Below are positions 1 through 8,420 of a stretch of 64,000 nucleotides of DNA, in pieces (the stretch's first letter is position 1; every line of letters begins with the position of its first letter). Both the position numbers and the translations under genes were made by a program. Below the pieces are notes generated by a model, which made no database searches, was not told the origin of the DNA, and was given only the letters and a program-made list of their open reading frames with translations. This DNA is from Amycolatopsis jiangsuensis (lineage in GTDB: Bacteria > Actinomycetota > Actinomycetes > Mycobacteriales > Pseudonocardiaceae), in assembly GCF_014204865.1 (NCBI RefSeq), contig NZ_JACHMG010000001.1:4986501-5050500 (forward strand), read 5' to 3'.

Positions 1-808
1 GCGCGACGAAGTCCGTGGATTCTTGCGCCAGCTCCGTAGCCGCCTGCTGATCACCGGCCAGGGCCGCGATCAAATCGTGGCTCGCCAGTAGTTCCGTTGC
101 CGCAGCCAGGTCCTCGACCATGGGCAACTTCGCGTAGTTGAAGACCCCGACCACCACGGCACGTTCCAGAGTCAACTCGATGCCTTGCTCCGCCGCTGTA
201 TGCGCGAGCCTGCCGAACACCGCTTCGACCTGAGCCTCCAGACCGGTCTCCTCGGCGAAGACGGCCTCGACGTGAGCTGCGAACTCTTCCGGCTCCACCG
301 CCACTCCGTACTCTTCGTTGAGCACATGCAACAGAATCGGGTTGACCTCGAGGTCGTCGGTGGCTTCGAGGGTGTAGTCGCTCTCGGACGCGGTACGGGG
401 CCGGATCGCCATCGGACGCAGGAGCAGCGGTGCCCGAAGCCGGAGTACCGGCTTTGCTCCTTTGTGCTGCTCAGGAGACGTGCGGACGAAGCCTGATGCC
501 AACCGTCCGACCTCGACTCCCTGTTCCTCCTCGAACAACTGGATCTTCCGGCTGAGCGCCCGTGCGCGGACACAGGCTTCACGGTGCCGCTGCTGGTCCG
601 GGAAGAGCTTGCGCAACGGCACTTTCTCCCCTGCCAGGACCGCCGCCGCCACGACCGGATCAGCGTCGGTGAGGTCGAGACTGCCCTGCTTCGTGTTCTT
701 GAACGCGAGCATCGTGTTGGACGTGGTGAAGTCGATCAGCCTCTTGCGCCATCCTTCGGCGGCCCCAGCGACCAACTGGAGCCGCCGCGGATCGATCTCC
801 GCGGTCAT
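1..808 (-). CDS. DUF4011-type superfamily I helicase, N-terminal part
   Basis: An open frame runs from an ATG at 808 off the left edge of the window, giving about 269 N-terminal residues. The opening (WRKRLIDFTTSNTMLAFKN, about residues 20-38) matches the signature of DUF4011, the N-terminal domain of very large DNA2/NAM7-like superfamily I helicases of actinomycetes. The rest seen here is the pre-helicase region; the Walker motifs would lie outside the window. Such proteins are usually 1,500-2,000 residues long and some belong to defence or repair loci, but nothing here decides the role. It is transcribed divergently from the response regulator at 1095. Family recognition is fairly secure; function is inference. 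Confidence 0.75.
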   Translation of the reverse strand, partial: MTAEIDPRRLQLVAGAAEGWRKRLIDFTTSNTMLAFKNTKQGSLDLTDADPVVAAAVLAGEKVPLRKLFPDQQRHREACVRARALSRKIQLFEEEQGVEVGRLASGFVRTSPEQHKGAKPVLRLRAPLLLRPMAIRPRTASESDYTLEATDDLEVNPILLHVLNEEYGVAVEPEEFAAHVEAVFAEETGLEAQVEAVFGRLAHTAAEQGIELTLERAVVVGVFNYAKLPMVEDLAAATELLASHDLIAALAGDQQAATELAQESTDFVA

Positions 809-1094
809 CCCGCTTCCCCTCGGCAGAACGGTTGTCGGACCTGGTATCGCCCAGGGCCCGTCGTTCTGCGACGAGCCGTACAGAATGACAGATCGGTGCG
901 CCTCGGCGAAAGAGGCACCTCGGCACACCATTCCGCGACACCGAGAGAAAGGATCGCCGAAGCGGGTGGATTCGTGTCATCGATTGCACAAGATCCACTC
1001 GAACGGCCGCTTCCGGCCGCCGATCCGCAACCGGCTCCCGTGTCCTGCGGCACCACCGGCAGCCACCCCGCCGCGATCGCCGTAACCTGGACAG

Positions 1095-1721
1095 ATGCCG
1101 ATCCAGGTGTTGCTCGTCGACGACCACGAACTGGTCCGGAGGGGGTTGCGCGACCTTCTCGGTGACGAGGCGGATCTCGAGGTCGTCGCCGAGGCCGGGA
1201 GTGTCGAGGAGGCGCTCGCGGTGGCCATGCACGTCGAGCCGGACGTCGCCGTGGTCGATGTGCGGCTCGGGGACGGGGACGGCATCACGCTGTGCCGGGA
1301 GCTGCGGTCCAAGCCGAACCCGCCGGCCTGCCTGATGCTCACCGCGTTCGACGACGAGGAGGCGATGGTCGGCGCGATCATGGCCGGGGCGTCGGGCTAT
1401 CTGCTCAAGCAGGTCCGCGGCCAGGACGTGGTCAACGCGGTGCGCGAGGTGGCCGCCGGCCGGTCGCTGCTCGACCCGGTCAGCACCGCACGCGTGCTCG
1501 ACAAGCTGCGCCATCCGCCCACCGACGAGCTGTCCACCCTCACCGACCGTGAGCGGGACGTGCTGGAGCTCATCGGGCAGGGACTGTCCAACCGCGAGAT
1601 CGCCGAACGCCTGTTTCTGGCCGAGAAGACGGTCAAGAACTACGTCACGTCGGTGCTGGCCAAGCTCGGCATGCAACGCCGCACCCAGGCCGCCGCGTGG
1701 ATCGCCCGCCGCGGCAAGTGA
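1095..1721 (+). CDS. NarL/LuxR-family response regulator, DevR(DosR)-like
   Basis: A 208-residue two-component response regulator. The receiver domain occupies about residues 1-120, with the acidic pair D9/D10, phospho-acceptor D55 (VAVVDVRL) and the conserved late Lys (YLLKQV). A LuxR-type helix-turn-helix covers about residues 145-205 (LTDRERDVLELIGQGLSNRE and the AEKTVKNYVTSVLAKLGM recognition segment). The C-terminal domain is closest in feel to DevR/DosR, the hypoxia and redox regulators of mycobacteria and streptomycetes. No kinase is adjacent; the nearest candidate is the DevS-like kinase at 6560-8350. Its stop overlaps the ATG of the next gene by one base, implying co-transcription. 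Pairing and target genes are inference. Confidence 0.88.
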   Translation: MPIQVLLVDDHELVRRGLRDLLGDEADLEVVAEAGSVEEALAVAMHVEPDVAVVDVRLGDGDGITLCRELRSKPNPPACLMLTAFDDEEAMVGAIMAGASGYLLKQVRGQDVVNAVREVAAGRSLLDPVSTARVLDKLRHPPTDELSTLTDRERDVLELIGQGLSNREIAERLFLAEKTVKNYVTSVLAKLGMQRRTQAAAWIARRGK

Positions 1722-3294
1722 TGGCCGAAAACGCAACCCCCCCCCGTCGTTCTGGCGAAAAGTCCCGGTTGACCCGGCCTACGACCACTGGCTCACCTAC
1801 CGCGTCGAGCGCCGGGTCCTTGTGGTGGCGCGCACGGTCACTACGCTGACCCGGCTGCTCGACATCTGCTCGCTGTTCGACGATGACCACCGGGTGCAGG
1901 TCGCGTTCACCTTCGCCGAGCGCGAGCGGGCGGTGTTCGCCGCTGGGCTCGAGCAGTTCCTGTCGAGCCTCGAAGCGGTGGTGCTGCCCTGGGAGCAGGC
2001 GGTGCGGACGAGGTTCGACCTGGCGGTCGCCGCCAGCGAGAACGACGCGCTGGACCGGCTGGACTGCCCAGTCCTGCTCGTACCGCACGGGATCGGGCAC
2101 CAGAAGTACTACCCAGGCAGCACCACGGTCTCCGGCCTCAACCCGGACCGGTTGCGTGGCGAACACGTCCGCGTCGGGCTGTCGCATGCCAACCAGCTCG
2201 GCCGGCTCGAACCCGAGGTGGCCGCGCGGGCCGTCGTGATCGGCGATCCCTGTCACGACCGGATGCTCGTGAGCGCGCACCGCGTGCCGCGGTTCCGCCG
2301 GGCGCTCGGAGCCGGTGCGCGCCGGCACGTGGTGCTCGCCTCGACTTGGGGTCCGCAGTCCCTGCTCGGCGCGAACCCACTTCTGCCGCAACGGTTTCTG
2401 TCCGAGCTGCCACTCGACGATTACCAGGTGAGCCTCGTGCTGCACCCGGGGGTGTGGTCCGCGCACAGTCCGCATCAGGTCCGCGCCAACCTCGCCACCG
2501 CGATCCGCGGCGGGCTCACCGTCATCCCGCCGCAACACGGCTGGCAGGCGGCGATCCTGGCGGCCGAGCTGGTTGTCGCCGACTGTGGATCGATGCCGCT
2601 TTACGCGACGGCCGCGCAGGTCCCGGTGCTGCTCGGCAGTCCGGTCGCGGACACCGTGGTACCCGGTTCGCCACTGGCGAATCTGGTCGCCGCGGCACCT
2701 CGGCTCGACGATTCTCCCCTCCCGGCCCAGCTCGACCACGCGATCGCCGGCGGGCCGGTCGCCGACGTGGCCGGGCAGGCGGTGGAATACGCCGGCAAAT
2801 GCGCGGAGATCCTGCGTCCGCTGTTGTACGAACTGCTCGACCTCGACGCCCCGGCGTGGCCGGCTGTGTTCCCGCCGATCGCCGATCCGGTGCCGGAACG
2901 CCAACCGGTCGCCGCTTTCCGCGTCGGCGTCACGCCCGATGGCCGCACCGTGGCCCGTTTCCCGGCGGCGGTACCCGGGCGCCCGTTGCCCGGACAGCAC
3001 GTGGTGGCGCATGGCGAGCTCGCGACTCTGTCCGAATTGGAGGGTGCCGACGTGGTATATCGCGAGGCCGCCGGCGACTTCGCCTCCTGGGCGACGGAAA
3101 CCGCCCACCACCGTCCGCACGCCCGGCTGATCGCGGAGATCGCGCCTGACGTGTGTCGGGTATGGACGGACGGACAGGTGGTCGAGCTGCCCACCGAACC
3201 CGGTGCCGACCCGCTGATCGCCGTGTCACGAGCACACTGGCGGACGGTGCGACGTCTGCCGCTCACGGATCAGCTGCCGAACCACAGCTTGTGA
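1721..3294 (+). CDS. GT-B-like (CDP-glycerol transferase-like) protein, frameshifted at its start
   Basis: The body is open from about 1747 to the stop at 3292-3294 in one frame, but that frame has no good start. An ATG at 1721, sharing a base with the preceding stop (TGATG), lies in a different frame. One extra C in the C9 run at 1737-1745 would join them, giving a sensible N-terminus MAENATPPPSFWRKV and about 524 residues. As the sequence stands, translation would have to start inside the regulator gene or at GTG 1822. Segments GDPCHDRM, LASTWGPQSLLG and VVADCGSMPLYA resemble the second half of GT-B enzymes of the CDP-glycerol glycerophosphotransferase type. Substrate and role are unknown. 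The 3' end overlaps the convergent ATPase gene by 25 bp. Confidence 0.6.
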
Positions 3295-5456
3295 TACAGC
3301 CGTGCCCGCCGCGGGTGGCGGGCAGTTTCGTATCGTTGCCAGACTCCTGACCAGTACTGTCGCGCCTGGTCCGGATCACCGGCACGCCAAGCCGCGTCGC
3401 CGAGTGCTTCGCTGATCTCGAGGTCGTACTGGTCGCTTCGGGCCTCGTTCGCCAGCCGCCACACCTCCGGCAGCAAAGCGCGCGCGCCGGCAGTCTGCCC
3501 GGTCTCCGCGAACGCCTTGGCCCGCACGAGCAGGACCTGCGCGAGATTGCGCTTGTCCTCGTCGAGCGTGTTCTGCTCGGCTTCTTCGAGCAACCCCACC
3601 GTTTCCTGCGCTCGGCCGAGCCCGACGAGCACGTTGGCCAGCATGCGAGCGTGCAGCCCTCGTCCACGGTGCCGCTTTCCTGGCACGCTGAGCCGCCGGC
3701 TGATTTCGAGCGCACGGAAATAGTAGCCGAGCGCTTCCTCGAGTTGTCCTTGTTCCCGGTGGAAGAGGGCGCGGAACTCGGACACGGACGCAGCGAGCTG
3801 CTGGTGGAGATCGGTGCCCGGGTCCGGGATCCGGCGCAGCTCGGCTTCGGCACGATCGAAATCCTTGGCGGCGAGGGCGAACTCACCGAGCAACGACAGC
3901 ACCCGGCCGTGCTGGCTGACCATCCGCGCGAGCAACGCCGGCTCGGTGGTCGCGGCGATGCCGTAGCTCAGGATTGCTTCGAACTCGCGGTGTACGTTGC
4001 GGTGCAGTGGCACGATTTCCAGCGCACCGCACAGCTGCGTGAGTTCGTGGTGGAAGCCGCGCTGGTAGGCGGCCGCGGCCAGCGCACGCAAGACCGGCAT
4101 CTCGGCGGCCAGCCAGTCGACCTCCGGGACGATGTCCGCACTGGCCGGGACCGCCGTGTCGTACACCCGGAACCGATCCGGATTACTGGTGTCGGCGCGA
4201 ACTGCCCGCCCGACGTAAAACCGGAGCAGGCGGGCGAATGCCTCGTCCACGCCGCTGGTGTCTCCGGTGCGCAGCACCGCCTGGCGCGCCTGACTGCCGA
4301 GGCGCCACCGACCGCCCGGTTCGGCGGTGAGCAGAACCTGCGCCTGCAGCTCGATCAGCGCCTGCGTACCTGATCGTCCCAAGAGGACACTCACCAGCTC
4401 GGGTGTGAAGCTGGGGCCGGGAAAGGCGGTGAGCAGGCGGCACAACTCACCGGCCTCCGGGCTGAGCCCGGCCACCAGTTCGTCATACGCCCGGCTGACC
4501 TTGCCGAGCTCGGCACCGCCGGCAAGTTCCCGCGCGACGTCGGTGAACGGCCGCGGTGTGAAGTTTTCCCGTTGCCGCGCCGCATGTCCCGCGGACACGA
4601 TGGCCGGCGGAATCCGGTCGCACTGCGCCAGCAACGCCTCGACGCCCTGTGGGTCCCGCGCCAGCAGCTCGGCGCCACACAGTTGCTCGAGCAGCTGGCG
4701 ATCGGCGCCTGGTTCGAGCTGGCCGAGCGCTACGGGCGTGGAGAAGCCGAAGATGAAGTCGTCGGCCGGCCCGGACGTGAGCGCGAGGATCAGGCTCATC
4801 GGGGCGGGCGGGATCAGGCCATGGAGCTCCCCGGCACTTTCCGCGTTGTCGAAGACAAGCAGTAACCGCAAGGGTTCCAGCGTCGCCTCGTATTGCGCGG
4901 CCAGCTCCTCCCCCGTGGTGCCAAGCGTCTCGATGCCGAGCCTGGACAGCACGTACGTCATGATCCTGCTGCGCGCCAACGGCATTCCCGGGCCGTCGCG
5001 ATAGTCGGCCAGGTCGACGAGGAGGGCACCATCGGGATAGGCGCCGCCCGCGCCGGTGGTTTCGGTGGCGAATCGCTTGACGAGCGCGGTTTTCCCAATC
5101 CCGGGCGGACCACACAGCACGGCGCACCCGTTTCGCCCGGCCAGCTGCCCCCACGCGCCGAGCCGGTCGACGAACGGCCCCTCGTTGTCCGCGATCCGCG
5201 GCTTGCGCCGCTTCTCCGGCACCTCGCGTTCGATGAGCTTCGCCAGGTCACTAGCCGCTTCCGGGTTCTCCTCGAGCAGACGGCGCACGGCGCGCTCCAC
5301 CGCGGCCGGCTCGCGGGCCACCCGGTTCGTGAACCGTTTCCACAGGTACTCGGCGACCTTTCCGGTCGTCGTGAAAGCCAAGACGACGCTCTGTTTGACG
5401 AGCTCCGCCTGCCACTCCTCACTCACTTGCTTCCCCCTCGCACTGGTGTTCGTCAT
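3270..5456 (-). CDS. STAND-family NB-ARC ATPase with TPR-like repeats
   Basis: A 728-residue signal-transduction ATPase. A helical N-terminal segment of about 90 residues precedes an NB-ARC/AAA module with Walker A GPPGIGKT (residues 116-123) and Walker B LLLVFDN (198-204). A winged-helix-like region follows, then an Ala/Leu/Arg-rich tail from about residue 450 with TPR-like helical pairs. There is no SARP or LuxR DNA-binding domain, so it is not an AfsR-type activator. STAND proteins are molecular switches that oligomerise on ligand sensing, and several bacterial ones are antiphage proteins; that role is only a hypothesis here. It converges on, and overlaps by 25 bp, the GT-B-like gene, and an IS element lies about 225 bp upstream of its start. 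Confidence 0.8.
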   Translation of the reverse strand: MTNTSARGKQVSEEWQAELVKQSVVLAFTTTGKVAEYLWKRFTNRVAREPAAVERAVRRLLEENPEAASDLAKLIEREVPEKRRKPRIADNEGPFVDRLGAWGQLAGRNGCAVLCGPPGIGKTALVKRFATETTGAGGAYPDGALLVDLADYRDGPGMPLARSRIMTYVLSRLGIETLGTTGEELAAQYEATLEPLRLLLVFDNAESAGELHGLIPPAPMSLILALTSGPADDFIFGFSTPVALGQLEPGADRQLLEQLCGAELLARDPQGVEALLAQCDRIPPAIVSAGHAARQRENFTPRPFTDVARELAGGAELGKVSRAYDELVAGLSPEAGELCRLLTAFPGPSFTPELVSVLLGRSGTQALIELQAQVLLTAEPGGRWRLGSQARQAVLRTGDTSGVDEAFARLLRFYVGRAVRADTSNPDRFRVYDTAVPASADIVPEVDWLAAEMPVLRALAAAAYQRGFHHELTQLCGALEIVPLHRNVHREFEAILSYGIAATTEPALLARMVSQHGRVLSLLGEFALAAKDFDRAEAELRRIPDPGTDLHQQLAASVSEFRALFHREQGQLEEALGYYFRALEISRRLSVPGKRHRGRGLHARMLANVLVGLGRAQETVGLLEEAEQNTLDEDKRNLAQVLLVRAKAFAETGQTAGARALLPEVWRLANEARSDQYDLEISEALGDAAWRAGDPDQARQYWSGVWQRYETARHPRRARLYHKLWFGS

Positions 5457-5682
5457 CCACGCTAGCAGCGTGCGTGGGCCACGTCACTGTCCGTGAACCA
5501 ACGGAAGAAAATCAGCCTGCTGGCCGATCCAGCCTCGAGTTCCGTCACGGGTCGTTCGACCGGGGTCGGCCAGATTCACTCCATCGAGAGTCGAATGAAT
5601 GTTCGATCTGCCGATATCATCGGATGCGACCCCAGAAGGGAGTGTTCGCAGATGACTCGTGAAGGTTGAGTGTCTCGTCTTA

Positions 5683-6550
5683 GAGCGTGTCTCATTTGGC
5701 GAGTTTCTTGTAACAGGTGATGGTGGCGGCGAGGGTGAGGAAGGCGAGGTAGTGGCTGGGTTTACGTTCGTAGCGGATGGTCAGGCGCCGGTAGCTGGTC
5801 AGCCAGGCGATGGACCGTTCGATCACCCACCGGTGTCTTCCGAGTTTCTCGGTGGATTCGATACCTTTGCGGGCGATGCGCGGGATGATCCCGCGCCGGC
5901 GGAGCCAGTCGCGCAGGGCTGGGATGTCGTAGGCCTTGTCGGCGTGGAGCTTGGCCGGTTTCCGGCGGCGCGGTCCGCGGCGAGACCGGATCGGCGGCAG
6001 CGCGTTGACCAAGGGTCTGAGCGCGTGACTGTCGTGAGTGTTGGCCGCGGAGATCCCAACGGTTAACGGAAGTCCGGCCCGGTCGGACAGCACATGGATC
6101 TTCGAGCCGGGCTTGCCGCGATCGACCGGGCTCCGACCGGTCAGACCGCCCCCCTTTTGGCCCTGACGGATGCTCCGTCCAGGACCGCACGCGACCAGTC
6201 GATCATGCCCTTGCCGCCAAGTTCGTCCAGCACCGCCCGGTGCACATCGCGCCACAGGCCGACCTTGGTCCACTCGGTGAACCGCCGATGCGCTGTCGGC
6301 ACGGTGACCCCGAAGCTGGGCGGCAGATGTCGCCAGGCGCAGCCGCTGGTCAGCACGAACACGATCGCGGTGAACACCGCCCGGTCGCCCACTCGTGACA
6401 TGCCGCCACCCTGCGGGCGCGTCTTTCCCGGCGGGATCAACGGTTCGACCAGCGCCCACAACTCGTCGGGCACCAGCCGTCGCGACAACTCGTCCATCAC
6501 AGCTCATGATCATGCCCACACCTCAACCAACAACCAAGTGAGACACGCTC
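5683..6550 (-). mobile_element. IS5-family insertion sequence (IS427-like), 868 bp, complete
   Basis: The ends carry terminal inverted repeats GAGCGTGTCTCATTTGG (5683-5699) and, read inwards from 6550, GAGCGTGTCTCACTTGG, 16 of 17 identical. Both ends are flanked by TTA (5680-5682 and 6551-6553), a 3-bp target duplication of the TNA type seen in this group. Between them lies one DDE transposase split over two frames. Intact ends, the clean duplication and the lack of internal stops other than the frameshift suggest a recent, possibly active insertion. It landed 9 bp beyond the stop codon of the histidine kinase at 6560, so no gene appears disrupted. Confidence 0.93.
5692..6500 (-). CDS. IS5-family transposase, two frames joined by a programmed -1 frameshift
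   Basis: The first frame (6500 to a stop at 6141) encodes 119 residues with the N-terminal IS5 domain (LVPDELWALVEPLIPP, GCAWRHLPPSFG, DGASVRAKR). The second frame continues from the slip site to 5692 and encodes the catalytic part (GRSPVDRGKPGSKIHVLSD, HADKAYD, RWVIERSIAWL). The join lies on A4G6 (complement of 6149-6158), a classic slippery run: a -1 step there reads KRGGGLTGR and gives a product of about 269 residues. This arrangement is standard for the IS427 branch, where frameshifting limits transposase production. The acidic catalytic residues appear intact. Confidence 0.9.
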
Positions 6551-6559
6551 TTAACCGGC

Positions 6560-8350
6560 TCAATCCAGAGGGAGATCGAATGCGACGAGCGTGCCGAGGC
6601 TCGGTGAGGAGTTGATGTAGAAGCGGCCGCCGGCGGTGTCGGCGCGTTCGGCGAGGTGGCGCAGTCCGCGGGTGGCAACCCCTTGTGGGACCCCGGATCC
6701 GTTGTCGCGCACGCGGAGCTTGACACCCTCCACATCACGCGTGAGCGTCACCCGTGTCTCACTGGCCCCGGAATGCCGGACCACATTGGACAGTGCCTCA
6801 CGCAGGGCGGCGCGGATGTGATCACCGCGTTCCGCCGGAATGTCGGCGAACTCACCGGAAAGTTCAAGCGTGGGAGGATAACCGAGCAGTTCCCCGGCAA
6901 TGCGCACTTCGCCGCGCGCGGACTCGGCCAAATCGGTTGGCATACCGGGCTCGTGCTGCAGCGGTTCCGGTGAGCGGAGCGCGCGCACCGTGCCACGGAT
7001 CTCGTCGATGGTCTGGTCGAGCTGATCGATGGCGTCGGACAGCCGGGCCCCGTCGGCCTGCGCGAATCGCTTGCGCATATTGCGCCGCACGCGGTCCAGC
7101 TGCATGCCGGTGCCGTAGAGCCGCTGCACGATCACGTCGTGCAGCTCGCGGGCGATCCGCTCGCGCTCCTGGTAGAGGGTGACGCGATGCCGCGCGGTAG
7201 CCCCCTCCGCGAGCGCGAGCACCACGCCGGCCTGCGCCGCGAACGCCGCGAGCATCTCCACCGTGCCCGCCGTAAACGGCTCGCGCCCTCGCCGTCGATA
7301 CACCGTGAGCGCACCCAGCACGCGCCCCCCGGACCCGAACGGCGCCGCCGCAAAGGGCCCATAGTCACGCAATTCGTCCGGCACATAAGGCGCAGTACGC
7401 GGATCCACGAGAAAGTCCTCGGACGACACTGGTTCCCCGCCCCGAGCCACCCGCCCCGCCGCAGAGTCGGCCTGCAAGGTCAACCCCTGCAACGCCCCCA
7501 CCGAACTCCCAGCCCGCGCACAACGGCGTTCGTTCGAGTCCACACTCCCAGCCCGCGCACTCCGGTGCTCGCTCCCGTCCACACTCCTGGCCTGCGCACT
7601 CCGGCGCTCGCTCGGCTCCGCACCCCCCCCCGAACCTTCGCTCCGCTCCGCGCTCCCAGCCCGCGCACTACGGCGTTCGCTCCCGTCCGCACTCCCAGCC
7701 CGCGCACTCCGGTGCTCGCTCGGCTCCGCACCCCCACCCGGACCCTCGCTCCGCTCCGCGCTCCTCCCGCCGGCGTTGTCGATCCCGGCAATCTCATCGA
7801 TCCCAGCAGCGCCGCCATTCCCACCGATGCCGGCAACATCGCCATTACCGGCAACCTCACCAATCCCGGCAACGCCGCCACTACCGGCAACGTCGCCGGC
7901 CCCACCAGCGTCGTCAGTCTCCCTCGAGCTGTCTGTCTCCCCTGCATTGCCGGCACCTCCCGTGCCGCCAGGCTCGTCAGGGTCGCTTGCTTCAGCTACA
8001 CCAGCAGGTTCACCAGAGCTGTTGTTTTCACCCGAGCTTCCTGGGCTATCAGGCCCGGCAGCCCCACCATGAGATACGCCCACGGCGTTGGCATCCGGAT
8101 CGGCGGACTCTCCGTGCTCGCCTGCTTCTGGGTGGAGTCCGGCCTCTGCGTCGGTCGCCCGGTACGCCGCTTCGACGACGACCCGTCCGTCTTCCGCGCT
8201 GACCATGGCCAGGCCGAGGTCGGCGTCGGCCAGTTCGGCGGCTCGTGCCACGACTGTTTCCAGCACCCCTTCCGGGTCGTCCCCGGACAGCGCGGTGCTG
8301 GTGATTTCCGTAGCGGCGGACAGTGCCCGCGCGGCGAGTGTCGGGTCCAT
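6560..8350 (-). CDS. DevS-like GAF sensor histidine kinase with a large repeat insert in the GAF domain
   Basis: A 596-residue soluble kinase. The ATG at 8350 is chosen because GGAG lies 8 bases upstream. A GAF domain begins at about residues 1-85, is broken by roughly 200 residues of Gly/Ser/Ala/Arg-rich repeats, and resumes at about 300-385 (FAAAPFGSGGRVLGALTVYRR, FTAGTVEMLAAFAAQAGVVL). A HisKA_3 dimerisation domain follows with phospho-acceptor His403 (RELHDVIVQRLYGTGMQL), then a short HATPase_c domain (ALREALSNVVRHS, VRDNGSGVPQG). The kinase core closely resembles DevS/DosT. It is the last gene of the cyd block, 70 bp after cydDC, and the DevR-like regulator at 1095 is the nearest possible partner. 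Whether the split GAF still binds heme or another ligand is unknown. Confidence 0.85.
   Translation of the reverse strand: MDPTLAARALSAATEITSTALSGDDPEGVLETVVARAAELADADLGLAMVSAEDGRVVVEAAYRATDAEAGLHPEAGEHGESADPDANAVGVSHGGAAGPDSPGSSGENNSSGEPAGVAEASDPDEPGGTGGAGNAGETDSSRETDDAGGAGDVAGSGGVAGIGEVAGNGDVAGIGGNGGAAGIDEIAGIDNAGGRSAERSEGPGGGAEPSEHRSARAGSADGSERRSARAGSAERSEGSGGGAEPSERRSAQARSVDGSEHRSARAGSVDSNERRCARAGSSVGALQGLTLQADSAAGRVARGGEPVSSEDFLVDPRTAPYVPDELRDYGPFAAAPFGSGGRVLGALTVYRRRGREPFTAGTVEMLAAFAAQAGVVLALAEGATARHRVTLYQERERIARELHDVIVQRLYGTGMQLDRVRRNMRKRFAQADGARLSDAIDQLDQTIDEIRGTVRALRSPEPLQHEPGMPTDLAESARGEVRIAGELLGYPPTLELSGEFADIPAERGDHIRAALREALSNVVRHSGASETRVTLTRDVEGVKLRVRDNGSGVPQGVATRGLRHLAERADTAGGRFYINSSPSLGTLVAFDLPLD
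7500..7770 (-). repeat. 39-bp tandem array inside the histidine kinase
   Basis: On the plus strand, blocks such as CACACTCCCAGCCCGCGCAC recur every 39 bp with decay. In protein this is a 13-residue unit of the type GSVDGSEHRSARA, present about six times. A Gly/Ala-rich segment (7775-8040) next to it has a shorter, looser period. The array is in frame and adds no stops. Confidence 0.8.
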
Positions 8351-8420
8351 GAGCAACTCCGACCTTAGCGCGGGCCCCCACCCCGCACCCGCGATCGTGA
8401 CCGTCACCAACTGCTCCCTG

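Noticed and set aside
5474..5662. 62-codon plus-strand frame between the ATPase gene and the IS
   Set aside because: No ribosome-binding site, no recognisable features, and it covers the ATPase promoter region.
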